A DNA stretch of 64,000 nucleotides from Alteromonas sp. C1M14 (GTDB lineage Bacteria; Pseudomonadota; Gammaproteobacteria; Enterobacterales; Alteromonadaceae): assembly GCF_018860965.1 (NCBI RefSeq), contig NZ_JAHKQF010000011.1, positions 1 through 64,000 of the forward strand. The letters are read 5' to 3'. This document shows positions 15,525 through 26,239 of this stretch, in pieces. The number at the start of each line of letters is the position of its first letter. Positions within the stretch are counted from its first letter, which is position 1. The position numbers were made by a program, and so were the translations under genes. A model generated the notes under the pieces. That model saw only the letters and a program-made list of their open reading frames with translations. It was not told the origin of the DNA and ran no database searches.

Positions 15525-16175
15525 ATGTTATACCATCTAGCAGGGGTGATTAGTTCGGTACTATTTGTGCTGACTTGGTATGGCTTATGGCGTCAAATTG
15601 GGGGCATAAGCCAACGCCGCCGTGAGGGGCTTGTTGCCACACAAAGCTTATCGTTAAACCAGTTTGGTTCGAGCTACTTTGCGTTTTATGCCAATTTCAT
15701 TTTCGGTATTGCCGTTGTTCCCTTTAATCATTACTTGGTATGGACCCGCTGCGGTGCTCTGTTGCTTACGTTAATTATCTTATGGCAGATTTGGCAGGCC
15801 CGTAAAACTCCCTTTACCGGTTTTGTGGCCATATTGGCTTCTATCGCTCTTTGCGCGGGGTTTGCCTCCATGCCATTTCGCCCCTATCCGGCCATCGCTC
15901 AGATTGGGGCCAATGTGTTAATGCTTATTGTCACCTTAATATTGATTCAGGGGACATTGCATCAATTGCTCACCTTACGTCGCCATCGACAAGTAGGCGC
16001 CCTGTCTTTTTCGTTATTTCGAAGCATATTAATTAAAGACGTGAGCACCCTGCTTTTCGGTTTAACCATGCCATTGGCTCAGGCTTGGCCGTTATTGGTG
16101 CTAAATGGATCAAGCGTATTGGTTCGGGGGGCGTTGCTACTACAGATGGAATACATAAAACGCCACCCACAGTAA
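15525..16175 (+). CDS. Multi-pass inner-membrane protein, possibly PQ-loop family
   Basis: 216 residues with about seven hydrophobic segments and short basic loops. Two similar halves are suggested by SLSLNQFGSSYFAFYANF and GALSFSLFRSILIKDVSTLLFG, which resemble the PQ-loop/SWEET pattern, but the match is loose. The ATG at 15525 is used; a TTG at 15516 is also in frame. It is the last gene of the alcohol-oxidation cluster, 56 bases after the TonB receptor, and is followed by hairpins. A transporter role for the cluster's substrate or product is possible; the function is not established. Confidence 0.6.
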   Translation: MLYHLAGVISSVLFVLTWYGLWRQIGGISQRRREGLVATQSLSLNQFGSSYFAFYANFIFGIAVVPFNHYLVWTRCGALLLTLIILWQIWQARKTPFTGFVAILASIALCAGFASMPFRPYPAIAQIGANVLMLIVTLILIQGTLHQLLTLRRHRQVGALSFSLFRSILIKDVSTLLFGLTMPLAQAWPLLVLNGSSVLVRGALLLQMEYIKRHPQ

Positions 16176-16250
16176 TGGCTGTGGGTGTTGTCAGGATGAT
16201 AGATTGAAATGGTAAATCAGGGTGCGCAGCAATGGCACACCCTATTTTTT
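16164..16250 (+). terminator. Two hairpins ending the alcohol-oxidation cluster
   Basis: The first, CACCCACAG (16164-16172) with CTGTGGGTG (16179-16187), spans the stop codon. The second, GGGTGCGC (16220-16227) with GCACACCC (16235-16242), has one mismatch and is followed by TATTTTTT, a good rightward terminator. It also touches the end of the convergent dld gene. Confidence 0.65.
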
Positions 16251-17952
16251 AGCCGCAACAAGAACAGTTGCGTTGAGTTTTTTCCATTTTTCCAATGCCT
16301 GGATTAAAGGTATTGGTGGGATCCAGTTGGCGGTAGAAGTTTCTCAGTCCGTCTTCTGCTTCATACAAATGGCCCACATTATGTTCAGCAGGGTATTTAG
16401 CCCCTCTAGAATCAAGCAGCGCCAGCATATCCTTTTTCACCGCTTTGGCATTGACGCCTTTTTTCAACACATAATCTTGGTGGAAAACGTGACAGAAAAA
16501 ATGTCCGTAATACAGTTTTTTCTCGATTTTATCGGCGATGTGCGGGGGTAATTCTTCTTCCCAATGCATTTCATTTCGACGCAGTGCGATATCTAGCGCT
16601 AAAATATCACCCACTTCTTTTTCATGCAGTAATTGATAGCGAATAGCTGCCCCAGCCGCCGCAAAACGATGTAAAAATGCCGCACTGGTTTCTTCTGCGT
16701 TACACTCGAAATAACCGCCCGCTTGTGGGTTCTGTGAGAAAAACTCGGCCAAGTAGGCTTGGGCTTCTGCAATGCCATCATCACTCATTTTCAGTATTAA
16801 GTGATGTTCGTATTTCTCTCTAAAATCGATCATTTTTTCCGGTAAGTGATTGGGAAAAAGTTTGGCGACCCCTTGCATTACCCGGTCTGTTAGGTAGTGG
16901 GGAACGAAGCTAAGTTTATTGAGCACCGCGTCGATACGTCCTTTAGCAGCAAACATTTTAGGTAGTCTGTCGGTACCTAAATGTTTTACGGCTAAAAAGG
17001 TGTCTTTGCCGTAATCCCGCGCGATATCGAATATTTCACTGTGAAGGTATTCACCGACTTCCGGCATGTTCTTAAATTCGCTAAGAATATGACGGCGCAA
17101 TTGGGTGAGGGTATCGGGGTTGTTGGTGCCGATATAAAAGGTTTGTTCTTTTTTCGCCACTGGGTAAGTATCTAACCTTACTGCAAACACGGCGATTTTA
17201 CCGGCACAGCCGCTGGATTCGAAAAGGCGGGATGTGTCTGCGTTGTACCGGCTCGGTGTATCTGCGTTTACATCTCGAAGTAAGTCTTGATAGTCCGTTG
17301 CACTGGCCTTGCCGGTGGTTTCAATCTTATCGCGATCAAAACGCTGGTTTTCCAAGTTCGAGAGGATTTCTTCAGGGGTCTCACCTAGGTCTAATTCGAG
17401 GTGATTGACCAAATGTAATTCGCCGTTTTCGTCAACCCGAGCAAATAACGATAATTCAGTGTAAGCCGGCCCACGTTTTACCAGCGCTCCGCCAGAATTA
17501 TTGGCGATGCCGCCCACAATAGATGCCCCTAAACACGAAGACCCAATAACAGAGTGGGGAGCACGGTTTAGAGGGGTAAGGGCTTTTTCTAGTTGATACA
17601 GGGTAGAGCCGGGCAAGCTGATCACTTGTTCGCCTTTACCCAGCAGCATCAGTTGGTTCATGGCCAAGGTATTGATAACCACCACTTCCCGATCGTAGTC
17701 GTCCCCTGATGGCGTAGAGCCTTCGGTTAAACCGGTTTTTGCCGCTTGCATAATAATAATGCAGTTATTATCGACACATACTTGCAATACCCGCCACAAC
17801 TGAACCAGAGACTGTGGAAAAACCACCGCCAATGCCTGTCCTTGCCCCGATCGCCAGCCAGACCGATAGTGCTCGGTTTTACGATCGCCGGTGGTGACGT
17901 GGCGTTCTGAAAGGACGCCGATAAGTTGACTGATAACAGGGTGTTGAGACAT
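16249..17952 (-). CDS. dld: Quinone-dependent D-lactate dehydrogenase
   Basis: 567-residue FAD enzyme oxidising D-lactate to pyruvate and feeding electrons to quinone at the inner membrane; E. coli Dld has 571. Seen: the FAD-binding segment GLTEGSTPSGDDYDR, SSCLGASIVGGIANNSGG, a Dld-type C-terminal region with GHFFCHVFHQDYVLKKG and PAEHNVGHLY, and a final CSCCG. The ATG at 17952 is chosen because GAGGAG lies 9 bases upstream; an upstream in-frame start at 17997 adds an unconserved leader. It is second in an operon after the lactate permease, with an 85-base gap holding a hairpin. Confidence 0.9.
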   Translation of the reverse strand: MSQHPVISQLIGVLSERHVTTGDRKTEHYRSGWRSGQGQALAVVFPQSLVQLWRVLQVCVDNNCIIIMQAAKTGLTEGSTPSGDDYDREVVVINTLAMNQLMLLGKGEQVISLPGSTLYQLEKALTPLNRAPHSVIGSSCLGASIVGGIANNSGGALVKRGPAYTELSLFARVDENGELHLVNHLELDLGETPEEILSNLENQRFDRDKIETTGKASATDYQDLLRDVNADTPSRYNADTSRLFESSGCAGKIAVFAVRLDTYPVAKKEQTFYIGTNNPDTLTQLRRHILSEFKNMPEVGEYLHSEIFDIARDYGKDTFLAVKHLGTDRLPKMFAAKGRIDAVLNKLSFVPHYLTDRVMQGVAKLFPNHLPEKMIDFREKYEHHLILKMSDDGIAEAQAYLAEFFSQNPQAGGYFECNAEETSAAFLHRFAAAGAAIRYQLLHEKEVGDILALDIALRRNEMHWEEELPPHIADKIEKKLYYGHFFCHVFHQDYVLKKGVNAKAVKKDMLALLDSRGAKYPAEHNVGHLYEAEDGLRNFYRQLDPTNTFNPGIGKMEKTQRNCSCCG

Positions 17953-18001
17953 AAAATACTCCTCAGCCCCGTATGAAACGAGGCTGCCAAATAACAAAGA
18001 G

Positions 18002-18020
18002 GCTCCGACGACGTCGGAGC
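18002..18020 (-). other. Intercistronic hairpin between lactate permease and dld
   Basis: GCTCCGAC (18002-18009), loop GAC, GTCGGAGC (18013-18020), an 8-base perfect stem in the permease-dld gap. No strong T run on the minus strand (CTCTTTG), so it probably moderates read-through or protects an mRNA end. Confidence 0.45.
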
Positions 18021-18037
18021 GCGAACAGTGAATTAAC

Positions 18038-19738
18038 TTAGGCCAGAGGGCCTGATAAATTCAATCCATATAGTGCAAGCATGACCAACCCACCGGCGAA
18101 GGCAACGTAGTACAAAGTGGGTAATACTGTTTTCCGTAGGGTGGCACCTTCCTGCCCGAGCAGGCCTACCGTTGCACTGGCGGCAACCACATTATGAATG
18201 GCAATCATATTACCGGCGGCGGCACCCACAGCTTGGGCTGAAACGATAAGTGCGGGTGACAATTGCAGGTTGGTCGCCACTTCATACTGAAACTGACTGA
18301 ACATCATATTGGATATGGTATTAGAGCCAGCGATAAAGGCCCCTAATGCGCCAATGGTTGGACTTATAAGCGGGAAGGCATCACCAAATGCATTGACAAA
18401 AAGTTGGGCGCTGGCCATTGGCATACTAACGATATCTGACATGTTTACCCCAGAGTTGATGAACAATCTCACCATGGGAATGGTAAACATGAGGACAAAT
18501 CCTGCACCGATAATGGTCTTGGATGACTCGCTAAATGCCGAGCTAAAGGCTTTTCTTCTGTTGCCAGAGCGACACTGCAATAAAATTGCTGCGAAGGCAC
18601 CTAACATGAGTAAACCACCAGGTAAATAAAGCGGTGCAATACTGGCGCTAATACCACTTTGTTGCAAAATGTCGGTAAAGCTGACATTTAAATTTGCCAA
18701 GAAGCTTTTAATGGTAGGAAAAACACGGGAAATGACTAACAGGGCCGCAACGATAAGGTAGGGCAGCCACGCTTTTACTTGGGACATAGGTTTGCCGCCA
18801 ACCAGATCTTCGGCTTTTAACTCTATTGCACCAGACCAGTTTGCCGGCCACGTGCTTTTTTCATCGAAATCCCACGGGGTTTTAGGTAACAGAAAGCCGC
18901 GTTTTGCTGCAAATACCACTACAAATAAACTACATAAACCACCGATTAACGCCGGAAATTCTGGACCCAAGAAAATACCGGTTAACGTGTAGGGAAGGGT
19001 AAAGGTTACACCAGCAAAGATAGCAAAAGGCGCGGCTGCAAATCCTTCTTTCCAACTACGATTTTTACCGAAAAAACGGGTCATCATAATGATCATAAAT
19101 AACGGCATTAAGGTACCTATGATGCCGTGAATAATGGCCACATCCGCGGTGATGAGCTGGATAAACTGTTCCCATGACCAACCCTGCTCTTGAAGTTTCA
19201 CTGCGATGGACGCTTGGTCTAACCCATTGCTTACGCCAATCACAATAGGTGTGCCTACCGCACCGAAGGATACCGGTGTACTTTGGATCATCATACCAAT
19301 CATAACCGCCGCCATAGCCGGAAAACCTATGGCAACCATAAGAGGGGCGGCGATTGCGGCGGGGGTACCAAATCCTGAGGCACCCTCTAAAAAGGTACCG
19401 AAACACCAGGCGATGATAATGGCCTGCACCCGTCGGTCTGGTGAAATGGTGGCAAAGCCTTGGCGAATGGTTTGAATTGCACCGGTGAATTTAAGGGTGT
19501 TAAGCAAAAAGATGGCGCCAAACACAATCCACATCACAGACACAGTGACAATGAGCCCTTGAATAATTGAGGCCATAACTCGCGTACCTGTCATGTCCCA
19601 GACAAATAAACCCAGCAAGATGGTCAATCCGAGTACTGCAGGCATGGCTTTTTTCGCCGGCCACTGCAGGCCCAGTAATAATACGGCAGATAACCCTATA
19701 GGCGCGAGCGCCAACAAACCAAGGGCGAGTTCACTCAT
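18038..19738 (-). CDS. L-lactate permease family transporter (LctP/LldP)
   Basis: 566-residue inner-membrane proton symporter of the lactate permease family, which also includes glycolate permeases. Seen: about 12-14 hydrophobic segments, the conserved [20 protein letters not shown] region in the first third, and [13 protein letters not shown] with [12 protein letters not shown] in the last third. The start ATG at 19738 has AGGAGAT upstream. First gene of an operon with D-lactate dehydrogenase, divergent from a LysR regulator 174 bases away, which likely controls it. Lactate is the expected substrate; glycolate is an alternative given aldA nearby. Confidence 0.88.
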   Translation of the reverse strand: MSELALGLLALAPIGLSAVLLLGLQWPAKKAMPAVLGLTILLGLFVWDMTGTRVMASIIQGLIVTVSVMWIVFGAIFLLNTLKFTGAIQTIRQGFATISPDRRVQAIIIAWCFGTFLEGASGFGTPAAIAAPLMVAIGFPAMAAVMIGMMIQSTPVSFGAVGTPIVIGVSNGLDQASIAVKLQEQGWSWEQFIQLITADVAIIHGIIGTLMPLFMIIMMTRFFGKNRSWKEGFAAAPFAIFAGVTFTLPYTLTGIFLGPEFPALIGGLCSLFVVVFAAKRGFLLPKTPWDFDEKSTWPANWSGAIELKAEDLVGGKPMSQVKAWLPYLIVAALLVISRVFPTIKSFLANLNVSFTDILQQSGISASIAPLYLPGGLLMLGAFAAILLQCRSGNRRKAFSSAFSESSKTIIGAGFVLMFTIPMVRLFINSGVNMSDIVSMPMASAQLFVNAFGDAFPLISPTIGALGAFIAGSNTISNMMFSQFQYEVATNLQLSPALIVSAQAVGAAAGNMIAIHNVVAASATVGLLGQEGATLRKTVLPTLYYVAFAGGLVMLALYGLNLSGPLA

Positions 19739-19912
19739 CTTGCATCTCCTGAGTTTTTACGGATGACTGATGCTTTTGAAAAGCATAGTGGTCGATGTTA
19801 AATGCGAGTTAATAACTTGTAGGGAACTCTACATTTGATGAGTTCATTAATATACACCTATTTGTGATATGATTATTTCCTTTTTTGATGTAATCATAAT
19901 CGAGCTGCTGAT

Positions 19913-20818
19913 ATGGTTAAGGCCGACGATATACTGTTATTTGTTTGGGTAGTGGAAGAAGGCACATTCTCTAAGGTTGCTGCCAAATACGATATTACCC
20001 TGTCTGTAGTAAGCAAGCGTATTACCCGCCTAGAAAAAGCACTAAATGTGCAATTGCTTTATCGCACCACGAGAAAGCTTAGTCTGACAGATGCGGGGCA
20101 TGCCCTGTATAGCAAAGCGAAGGTGGCTGAAGAAGCGCTACAAAGTGCCAGAGATGCGGTGTCTGGTTACGGCAGTGACATAAAAGGGAAAATAAAAATT
20201 ACCATGCCAGTGGTAACGGCGAACTTGGTGCTGAACCGGGCATTGACGGATTTTTGTCAACAATACCCAGGTGTGGAAGTTGAGCTATCAGTGACAAACC
20301 GCGTCGTCGACTTACTAGACGAAGGGTTTGATTTAGCGATACGTACTGCCCTACTAGAAGATTCCTCCTTGATTGCTCGTCGTCTTATAGACTCACAGTG
20401 GGTGTTGTGTGCCAGTGCGGCATACTTAACCGAAAAAGGCGTACCCCAACATCCTACCGAATTAGTGGATCACCATTGTCTTATTTATAAATATGAAGGT
20501 AGCGGCCCTGATAACTGGCCTTTTTTGGTGGAAGGTGAAAAGGTAAAAGTACAGGTGCACGGACGATTCCACACCAACACCCTTAATTCGTTAAAAGAAG
20601 CGGCGATAAGTGGTTTTGGCATAGCCTATTTGCCCAAAGCATTGGTTTTTGAAGATTTACAACAAGGCACATTGGTACCTTTATTGGCGCCCTTTGTGGC
20701 CAAAAAACTTGGGATCTATGCGGTTTATCCGAAAACCCGTCAGCCAGATAATAAACTCAATTTGCTGGTGGAGTATTTGCGCACCGCATTGCATAACAAA
20801 GAAAATTATTTTTACTGA
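19913..20818 (+). CDS. LysR-family transcriptional regulator
   Basis: 301 residues. The winged helix-turn-helix is at about residues 5-65 (FSKVAAKYDITLSVVSKRITRLE), followed by a linker helix and a CrgA-type effector domain (RALTDFCQQYPGVEVELS, the FDLAIR motif, GFGIAYLPK). It is divergent from the lactate permease operon with a 174-base AT-rich spacer, the classic arrangement for a LysR regulator and its target, so it probably senses lactate or a related acid. The start ATG at 19913 keeps the family's normal length; the Shine-Dalgarno is weak. Confidence 0.82.
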   Translation: MVKADDILLFVWVVEEGTFSKVAAKYDITLSVVSKRITRLEKALNVQLLYRTTRKLSLTDAGHALYSKAKVAEEALQSARDAVSGYGSDIKGKIKITMPVVTANLVLNRALTDFCQQYPGVEVELSVTNRVVDLLDEGFDLAIRTALLEDSSLIARRLIDSQWVLCASAAYLTEKGVPQHPTELVDHHCLIYKYEGSGPDNWPFLVEGEKVKVQVHGRFHTNTLNSLKEAAISGFGIAYLPKALVFEDLQQGTLVPLLAPFVAKKLGIYAVYPKTRQPDNKLNLLVEYLRTALHNKENYFY

Positions 20819-20880
20819 GGCATTGTCGCGAATCGGTGGAGAAGCTCGCCCTATGGCATAGAGCGAGCGGTGGCTAAATG

Positions 20881-22008
20881 CTAGAAAGTAAATTGGGCAG
20901 AAAACTGCAGATAGTTTGAATCGATATTATCGATGCTTTTATCTTTTATTGCATAGTTACCCACTTCTACACCCACATTAAGATGATCGGTGAGAGAATC
21001 CATTAGGTTCACGCCCCAATGAGCACGGCGCAGCTCGGTAACATCTGTTTCAGCACCACCATAAAATACGGTAGAACGCACAGTATCAGTCCAAAAATGG
21101 CGGTAAGCCACGGTAAAGGCCGTGGTTTCTTCCACCACGGTTTCCTCGGTCACTGGATCTTGCACAATATCCGTGGTCATGGCCGTGGCAGCGTAGCGTC
21201 CTGGCTCGCCTACCGTCACCTGAAATCGAAAATCATCTTTGCCAATAGAATTGATACGGCCGCTAAGATTCACCGAGGTACTAATTTCGTCGATGCCACC
21301 TTGATCGATGGTGCGTAGCAAGCCCCCCAGTGATACAGAGCCCCAGTCGGCTTCGTAATTATAACGGGCCACAAAATCTGGCGTGTCTTCATCGGCATCG
21401 GCTTCATCACCGGTAAGGCCTAAGGCACTAGAGGGGGTGCCTGTGTCACCGTCGCCCCAGGTCTCGGGGTTTTCGATGGCAAACTGCCAATTACCCGTGG
21501 TATATCTTACCTGTACTGCACGGACAAACACTTCACCGACATGAGGGCCGCCGAAATCTAACGTTTCAGGAATTGCCTTTAACGGCATGAAGGTGCTCCA
21601 GTTTTGGCCCACCATCCAATTTTGATACGAGATATAAAGGTGACGTAATCGTACGTTCGAGGAATTTGAGATCACTTCGTTTCCGCCACCGCCGTAAAAG
21701 TCAATTTCAACAAAGCCGGTAACTTCACCGTGTTGAATTGCCATATTTACTCGAGATTCTCTTACATTGAAGCCAGTGTGTGAGGTTTCTGTGGCTTCAC
21801 CACCGGGGAAGTTTCCTACCCAGTAGTCTTGATAAGCAACGTCACCGTTTACATAGCGAACATCAACCTTGGCGTAGCCACCTAAAGATACCTTGGTGAG
21901 GTCGTCACCTTCACCGTGACTGTACAGTTCGATGGCTGAAGAAAAAGGAGAAACGGCTAAGCTAAATAACGCTAAGCCGACTTTGGCTGAGCTTGGTACG
22001 TATTTCAT
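20881..22008 (-). CDS. DcaP-like outer-membrane porin
   Basis: 375-residue beta-barrel with signal peptide (MKYVPSSAKVGLALFSLAV...SSA). The sequence LGGYAKVDVRY, the RHLYISYQNWMVGQNWSTFM segment and the FGGPHVGEVFVR stretch follow the pattern of DcaP-family porins, which pass small dicarboxylates and other anions. It ends ...LQFSAQFTF with the terminal Phe. It is convergent with the LysR gene and near the lactate permease, so a role in hydroxy-acid uptake is plausible but not shown. Confidence 0.75.
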   Translation of the reverse strand: MKYVPSSAKVGLALFSLAVSPFSSAIELYSHGEGDDLTKVSLGGYAKVDVRYVNGDVAYQDYWVGNFPGGEATETSHTGFNVRESRVNMAIQHGEVTGFVEIDFYGGGGNEVISNSSNVRLRHLYISYQNWMVGQNWSTFMPLKAIPETLDFGGPHVGEVFVRAVQVRYTTGNWQFAIENPETWGDGDTGTPSSALGLTGDEADADEDTPDFVARYNYEADWGSVSLGGLLRTIDQGGIDEISTSVNLSGRINSIGKDDFRFQVTVGEPGRYAATAMTTDIVQDPVTEETVVEETTAFTVAYRHFWTDTVRSTVFYGGAETDVTELRRAHWGVNLMDSLTDHLNVGVEVGNYAIKDKSIDNIDSNYLQFSAQFTF

Positions 22009-22156
22009 TGCGGGTCCACGTTACGTTAACAAAAAGTTGAGGATGTAATTTACTCATTAACAGGAGGGAAATATATGTGGTAAACGTGGAATGATTATTT
22101 CCAAAAATGCCGAAATAACTTGCCAAATATCCTAGAACCTTGGAAATTAACGACGG

Positions 22157-22696
22157 TTATTCTGTGATCATTCTGTGCATAGAAGCCGGAGCGCCCGTCA
22201 CCACGGTGTTATCAGGAACATCTTCATAAACAACGGCATTCGCGCCTACGATTGCGTTACAACCCACATGCACTCCAGGTAGTATGATCGCATTCGCGCC
22301 AATCCATGCGTTGTGACCAATGCTAATTTTGTCTATTTCCCGAGAAACGACACCGTTAATGGCAAGCGGGTACGTGGATAACACGGCATTGGGCCCAATA
22401 AATACCCCTTCTCCAATCTCTATAGGCGACTGTGCCAGTAAAGTAACGTTATGATTAGCGAAGACAAAACGGTTAAAAGTGACGGTGGCCGGGCCTGCAA
22501 CAAAAAATTCGGGCTCTATCCAGCACGGTGCAGATAAGGTAACCAGCTGTTTTAGTGCTTGGCGCTTTTGTTTAGGTGTGCTTGTTGGCGCATTGATTTG
22601 TATTAGCGCCTCTGGATAGGCGATACGATGTGAAAACATCTTGCGAAGTTGTGAGATATTGCCAGGGGAATAGGGAATAGGCGACACTAATCTCAT
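22157..22696 (-). CDS. Hexapeptide-repeat acyltransferase (maltose/galactoside acetyltransferase-like)
   Basis: 179 residues. A left-handed parallel beta-helix is shown by repeated [LIV]-G-x(4) steps: IGEGVFIGPNAVL, ISIGHNAWIGANAIILPGVHVGCNAIVGANAVV, ending DVPDNTVVTGAPA. The His of IGHNAW fits a catalytic acetyltransferase residue. The N-terminal 60 residues are helical and differ from classic sugar acetyltransferases. Acceptor unknown. Monocistronic, divergent from the membrane protein at 22823. Confidence 0.72.
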   Translation of the reverse strand: MRLVSPIPYSPGNISQLRKMFSHRIAYPEALIQINAPTSTPKQKRQALKQLVTLSAPCWIEPEFFVAGPATVTFNRFVFANHNVTLLAQSPIEIGEGVFIGPNAVLSTYPLAINGVVSREIDKISIGHNAWIGANAIILPGVHVGCNAIVGANAVVYEDVPDNTVVTGAPASMHRMITE

Positions 22697-22822
22697 CCTT
22701 AAATAACAAAGTTACTCTATTGTACGGTAAAGTGAATAAAACCGTGAACGATCTGTTTTCCCATCATGCTTTTTTCTAAGCAAGATCATAATAATAAGAA
22801 ATGAGCTTTAAGGACGTTGAAA

Positions 22823-23332
22823 ATGAAAAAATCACACGCTGCTGCCAAAGAACAGCGCAATTTAACTATCGGTGTTGTACTTACCATCCTGTTTGCGTTG
22901 GTGATGGGCTCGATAATTGTGTACCTGTATGAGTCTGAGCCAAATTTGAAAGGTCAAAGGCTGATGGAGTTTGGTGTCATGCTTGAAGATAGTGCGGTAA
23001 GTGCGCACTGGCAATGGGACGCCGAGAATCAGCCGCAAATGATAATGTTAGTACACTATAATGACGAAGGTTTGGAAGTGGATCGCCGACCCGTACGCAT
23101 GGCCTATGGCGGCTGGCCGAAGGTGGAAAATAGCAGCGCAGGATGTAAAAAATTATGGCAGATGCTGTTAAACCAACCGATGAAAATAGATGGCTTTCTG
23201 GTGCGCGGAGAGTACTTTGAAGGTGAGCTTGTTAATGCTGAGCCGGTGAACGCCTATTGTCGTTTTCGCCTCAGTGCCGGTGACTTCTTCGATTATGCTA
23301 TTTATACCGGCAAGGTTACCTTTAATGAGTAA
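22823..23332 (+). CDS. Membrane-anchored protein of unknown function
   Basis: 169 residues with one N-terminal transmembrane segment (about residues 15-37, NLTIGVVLTILFALVMGSIIV) and a periplasmic domain of about 130 residues with two cysteines (SSAGCKKL, VNAYCRF). Not recognised. The ATG at 22823 follows AAGGA at 8 bases; a TTG at 22817 is also in frame. It precedes the pilin-like gene by about 100 bases and may share its transcript. Confidence 0.55.
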   Translation: MKKSHAAAKEQRNLTIGVVLTILFALVMGSIIVYLYESEPNLKGQRLMEFGVMLEDSAVSAHWQWDAENQPQMIMLVHYNDEGLEVDRRPVRMAYGGWPKVENSSAGCKKLWQMLLNQPMKIDGFLVRGEYFEGELVNAEPVNAYCRFRLSAGDFFDYAIYTGKVTFNE

Positions 23333-23434
23333 GTTATTATTTTAACTAACAAAGGTGATTAAGATATAACCAACGAGGTGCCGGCTTCTACCATAATGGC
23401 TGCAAATGGATTTTCGACAGCAGAGGTAGTGAAT

Positions 23435-23926
23435 ATGGTACAGCGAGGTTTTACCTTCATTGAACTGGTTATTGTGATGGTGATCCTAGGGTTACTGGCG
23501 GTAACGGCAGTGCCAGGGCTTATGGAAAAGCAAATGGGCAGTCAGTCGACCTTACAAAATGTACGGGCCTCACTAGACAGTGGTATTCAACTGGTTTATG
23601 CCAAATCAGCCATTGCGGGCACGCAAAACCTGCCTTATTCCGGCAATAAGAATACCCAAATTACTATTCATGATATCGTTATCGATACCGAGTACGGATA
23701 TCCCGATGCCCAGCGCACTAATATGACCCGATTAACTATGTGGGCCGATATAAGCGATAAATATTGGGATGTAACATTGGATCTTCCCGCCCCAGGCTCT
23801 TTTGTTATCACGCCTAAAAACCAAACCTATACCGCTAATGTTTCTGAGCAGTGCCAAGTTATTTACACTGAGCCTGGCGCAATAAATGGACGCCCTACCA
23901 TCGAAGTGCAAGATCAAGGATGCTAA
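23435..23926 (+). CDS. Type IV pilin / pseudopilin-like protein
   Basis: 163 residues. The N-terminus MVQRG|FTFIELVIVMVILGLLA is a type III (prepilin) signal, cleaved after Gly5 and leaving Phe1 with Glu5 in the mature chain, as needed for assembly. The globular part is about 130 residues, with a Cys pair near the end (EQCQVIY and a final GC) forming a probable D-loop. The ATG at 23435 has AGAGG upstream; a longer reading from 23378 would bury the signal. No other pilus genes lie nearby, so it is an orphan subunit; MSHA genes often sit near mreB in relatives, which may explain its place. Confidence 0.75.
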   Translation: MVQRGFTFIELVIVMVILGLLAVTAVPGLMEKQMGSQSTLQNVRASLDSGIQLVYAKSAIAGTQNLPYSGNKNTQITIHDIVIDTEYGYPDAQRTNMTRLTMWADISDKYWDVTLDLPAPGSFVITPKNQTYTANVSEQCQVIYTEPGAINGRPTIEVQDQGC

Positions 23927-25319
<1,393 letters not shown>

Positions 25320-25330
25320 ACAATACTGAC

Positions 25331-25360
25331 GGGCAACCTTAGGGTTGCCCTGCTGTTTTT
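25331..25360 (+). terminator. Terminator/attenuator between mreB and mreC
   Basis: GGGCAACC (25331-25338), loop TTAG, GGTTGCCC (25343-25350), then TGCTGTTTTT running right up to the mreC ATG. It should end most mreB transcripts and let a fraction read into mreC. Confidence 0.75.
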
Positions 25361-26239
25361 ATGGATACCATATTCTCTCGCGGCCCCTCCCTGAATCTCC
25401 GGCTAACTATGGCGCTGGCGATGTCTGTGATCCTTATTTTTGCCGATCATAAACTCGATGCATTTCAATCGTCTCGGGTTTACATGAACTCCCTAATGAG
25501 TCCTTTGCAATACTTGGCAAATTTACCCAGTCTTATGCTAAATGCCAGCGCTCAGCGTTTAACTTCCCATGAAGATTTAGTAGCGGAAAACCGGCGTCTT
25601 ACCAATCAGGTTTTATTGATGCGTGAGCGTTTGCAACGTTTTGAACTGCTGCAATCAGAAAACGTCACGTTACGGAAATTGCTAGATGCGCCGGTAAACA
25701 CGGCGATGAAAAAAACCGTGGCAGAGTTAATGGCGGTGGACAATAACCCCTTTAGTCAACAGATTGTGATAAACAAAGGAGCCATCGATGGCGTTTATTT
25801 GTCGCAAACCGTGTTGGATGAAAGGGGCATTGTGGGGCAGGTAATGGAAGTGGGCACCACCAACAGTCGAGTGGTGCTAATTACAGATGTCACCCACGCC
25901 ATACCCGTTCGCTCGGCGCGTAATGATATTCGATTTATTGCCAGTGGCACGGGCTCGTTAGACGAATTACTGTTAGAACATGTTCCCCATAGCGTTGATG
26001 TGGAAGTAGGGGATATGTTGGTGTCATCAGGGTTAGGCGATATCTTCCCTGAAGGGTATCCAGTGGCTCAGGTTACCCAGGTTGTCAGAGACGAAAGCCG
26101 CCCATTTGCGAGTGTGACCGCCACACCATTAGCTAAGCTGGATCGGCTGAAGTACTTATTGTTATTGTCACCGAGTTCACCACAAACCTTGCCTTCATCA
26201 GAGCCGGTGCTTCCACCTCAGGAGCCCCAGCGTGATTAA
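25361..26239 (+). CDS. mreC: Rod-shape-determining protein MreC
   Basis: 292 residues: a short cytoplasmic N-terminus with the conserved IFSRGPSLNLRL, one transmembrane segment (about 15-32), a periplasmic coiled coil (about 70-105) and a beta-barrel domain. It scaffolds the elongasome with MreB, MreD and PBP2. The conserved N-terminus supports the ATG at 25361, although it has no Shine-Dalgarno and follows a terminator T run directly. The C-terminal 20 residues are Pro-rich. It overlaps mreD by 8 bases. Confidence 0.95.
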   Translation: MDTIFSRGPSLNLRLTMALAMSVILIFADHKLDAFQSSRVYMNSLMSPLQYLANLPSLMLNASAQRLTSHEDLVAENRRLTNQVLLMRERLQRFELLQSENVTLRKLLDAPVNTAMKKTVAELMAVDNNPFSQQIVINKGAIDGVYLSQTVLDERGIVGQVMEVGTTNSRVVLITDVTHAIPVRSARNDIRFIASGTGSLDELLLEHVPHSVDVEVGDMLVSSGLGDIFPEGYPVAQVTQVVRDESRPFASVTATPLAKLDRLKYLLLLSPSSPQTLPSSEPVLPPQEPQRD

